DNA from: Oscillospiraceae bacterium
GTDB lineage: Bacteria; Bacillota; Clostridia; Saccharofermentanales; Saccharofermentanaceae
Direction: 5' to 3'
Assembly (NCBI GenBank): GCA_902764825.1
Contig: CACWXL010000003.1
Location: 248,001 to 312,000, forward strand
Length of the DNA: 64,000 nt
Below the pieces are notes generated by a model. It was not told the DNA's origin. It saw only the letters and a list, made by a program, of their open reading frames with translations, and did not search any database. Below are positions 62,692 through 64,000 of the stretch, piece after piece. Both the position numbers and the translations under genes were made by a program. How positions within the stretch are numbered: position 1 is the stretch's first letter; each line of letters opens with the position of its first letter.

Positions 62692-62925
62692 ATGTTTCCG
62701 GATTTAGCTATAAGAGTAAAAAGTTATGCCGCAAATATGGGGAGCGGATTTGTAGTGATTGCGGGCTTCCTGCTCGCAATCACTATGGTGTTTGTTCTTG
62801 TTTTCGCACGCTGGAACGGAGTAAAGAATAATGCTTCATACAGCATGATCGAGGATAAACCCAGATTGGAATCAACTATCGATGATTCGGGATGTGTTAC
62901 CGTATTGATTCCTGAAGCAGATTAA
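62692..62925 (+). CDS. small single-pass membrane protein
   Basis: A 77-residue protein with one central membrane helix (about 18-40) and a short acidic C-terminal tail. An AAAGGAGGAAA ribosome binding site precedes the ATG at good spacing, so expression is likely. No family is recognised. It lies 98 bp behind the two-component operon, with a CATAAT-like -10 in the gap, so it may have its own promoter. It is convergent with the DUF4037 gene, with 5 bp between. Confidence 0.6.
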   Translation: MFPDLAIRVKSYAANMGSGFVVIAGFLLAITMVFVLVFARWNGVKNNASYSMIEDKPRLESTIDDSGCVTVLIPEAD

Positions 62926-62930
62926 ATAGA

Positions 62931-63899
62931 TCAATCTTCACCGACGAAAACATTCCAGGATGCAATCTCTGTATCACCTATGGTCTTCATAACGAGTTTT
63001 GCATTGTCGAGAAGATAGTCGCTGTAGCCCGAAGACCAACCGCGTTTAACCAGTTCCTTGACAATCTCGCCGCTTATACTCTCTATAAGATCGACCTTAC
63101 CCAGACTTTCTTCTTCGCTCATTTGAGAAAGCTTTATAAGCGGTTCTATCACGCAGCTCAAGACGGTAAACTCTTTCATCGCTCTGAAACGCCATTTGTA
63201 ATATGGCATATAGCGGCCGTTAAGAAGGAACAATGCCGCAGTAATCTTGTATATGAATTCTGTAACGCAGAAATAAGCGGCCCCTACGTCACCACGTTTC
63301 ATTGAGCGAGCATAGTTGAATTGCCCGGTTTTACCCGCCATGGCAAGGTCTGCAGCGACTTTCTTCTTCAGTATGTTTTCAGGATAAAAACCAGCCCAAA
63401 CATTTCGAATAGCACTAAATTTGGCCGAAGGGTCACGGAATACTTTTCCGTTGACTGCTTCGGCTAAATGCATTTGGGGCGTAGCAAGCCAGTCCTGCGT
63501 GGTAACCGGCGCATGTGTCATCCCTGTATGTTCATAATAGAATTCCTCGATGCTGTGAACGCCAACCCTGTGGCGTCTTGCACCGGTCATTATATTGCTC
63601 GGTTCAGCCATCCCGACATCGCTTCTGTGATTGATGATGAACTCCTGTACCGGAAGATCCTCATAGGCTTTCTGAAGATCATCACCGATCTGCTTTTTTA
63701 TTTCTTCCGGAAGCCACAGGCAGAACCCGGGCGCATAGTCGTGATCTCTTGAGATGTAGTCATCATATCCGAAAGCTTCCGAAGTCTGGCCCGCAAGGCC
63801 TGCCGCGATCTGATCTTTGTATTCGGGGAAATCCTTTTCGAGCATGGGAAGACCATACTCTTCAAAAAACACTTCAGATATCTTAAGTCCGTTCCACAT
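62931..63899 (-). CDS. DUF4037 (nucleotidyltransferase-like) protein
   Basis: A 322-residue cytoplasmic protein of the DUF4037 family, linked to nucleotidyltransferase folds. The N-terminal block FFEEYGLPMLEKDFPEYKDQIAAGLAGQTSEAFGYDDYISRDHDYAPG (about 10-58) is diagnostic: GxxSE and a D-x-SRDHD motif could bind nucleotide and metal. The rest is helical. The substrate is unknown. The ATG at 63899 has GAGGTG 7 nt upstream, favouring it over a GTG at 63908. Confidence 0.85.
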   Translation of the reverse strand: MWNGLKISEVFFEEYGLPMLEKDFPEYKDQIAAGLAGQTSEAFGYDDYISRDHDYAPGFCLWLPEEIKKQIGDDLQKAYEDLPVQEFIINHRSDVGMAEPSNIMTGARRHRVGVHSIEEFYYEHTGMTHAPVTTQDWLATPQMHLAEAVNGKVFRDPSAKFSAIRNVWAGFYPENILKKKVAADLAMAGKTGQFNYARSMKRGDVGAAYFCVTEFIYKITAALFLLNGRYMPYYKWRFRAMKEFTVLSCVIEPLIKLSQMSEEESLGKVDLIESISGEIVKELVKRGWSSGYSDYLLDNAKLVMKTIGDTEIASWNVFVGED

Positions 63900-63912
63900 A
63901 ATAACCACCTCA

Positions 63913-63950
63913 AGAATTAAAAAGGAGCGCCGGCAGATCCAGCGCTCCTT
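63913..63950 (-). terminator. Rho-independent terminator of the gene beyond the right edge
   Basis: On the minus strand AAGGAGCGC and GCGCTCCTT (63922-63930 and 63942-63950) pair and are followed by TTTTTAATT. It ends the gene entering from the right edge. Confidence 0.85.
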
Positions 63951-63976
63951 ATATTTTACATTAGTTTTGTCGATTC

Positions 63977-64000
63977 TTACTTGGAAGCTGCCATCTGCTG
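63977..64000 (-). CDS. C-terminal end of an unidentified gene (partial)
   Basis: Only seven codons and a stop are in the window, reading QQMAASK. The frame is inferred because a TAA stop at 63977-63979 lies 27 nt before a matching terminator. No identification is possible. Confidence 0.4.
   Translation of the reverse strand, partial: QQMAASK

Overview
The window looks like the chromosome of an anaerobic Firmicute of class Clostridia, probably from the rumen, gut or a digester. The support is a tryptophan T-box leader, AGGAGG-type ribosome binding sites, a CsoR/CopA copper locus, a BlaI/M56 sensor pair, a GGGtGRT gene, many lipoproteins with Thr/Ser/Glu-rich linkers, and plant-polysaccharide enzymes (a GH9 cellulase-like lipoprotein and a GH3 glycosidase with reversed domain order). 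The genus cannot be fixed from the sequence alone. I see no insertion sequence, prophage, integrase, CRISPR array or rRNA, and gene packing is dense.

Layout. 1-12.9 kb: a large membrane protein, a secreted NlpC/P60-like hydrolase, the GH3 glycosidase with a STAS/J-like membrane protein, an RsuA-type pseudouridine synthase divergent from Smr and family-4 uracil-DNA glycosylase genes, tRNA-Gln(CTG), a GLUG-like surface protein and a PIG-L deacetylase lipoprotein. 12.8-21.7 kb: a YfhO membrane protein divergent from the GH9 lipoprotein, a nitroreductase/flavodoxin pair, a broken surE and a DUF1295 membrane protein. 21.8-31.4 kb: one strand of housekeeping genes (CPBP protease, RluA-type synthase, murI, DUF1934, rpmF, der, typA, mltG, U32 peptidase).

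31.4-43.2 kb is the most accessory part: two tandem 64-bp structured repeats, an isolated mini-gene for a 21-residue peptide, a BlaI/M56 operon with twin operators, an AI-2E-type permease, a zinc-ribbon membrane protein, and two paralogous solute-binding-like lipoproteins of about 840 residues without permeases. 43.2-48.0 kb: a Trp T-box riboswitch driving trpDCFBA. 48.1-50.8 kb: an XRE regulator, three more 64-bp repeats on the opposite strand, then a NifU-like/GGGtGRT pair. 50.9-58.0 kb: an NhaC antiporter, a DMT permease, a GT-C-like membrane protein, and csoR-copA, whose 3' end appears to encode a separate CopZ chaperone from an internal start. 58.0-64.0 kb: a zinc-ribbon membrane gene pair, a two-component operon with a third exported member, a small membrane protein, a DUF4037 protein and the tail of a further gene.

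Three signals cut across genes. At least four genes lack a Shine-Dalgarno sequence and have TATAAT exactly 6 nt before ATG, which predicts leaderless mRNAs. A 64-bp repeat family occurs at two loci in opposite orientation, and its stem arms change in a compensatory way. Four convergent gene pairs overlap at their 3' ends.
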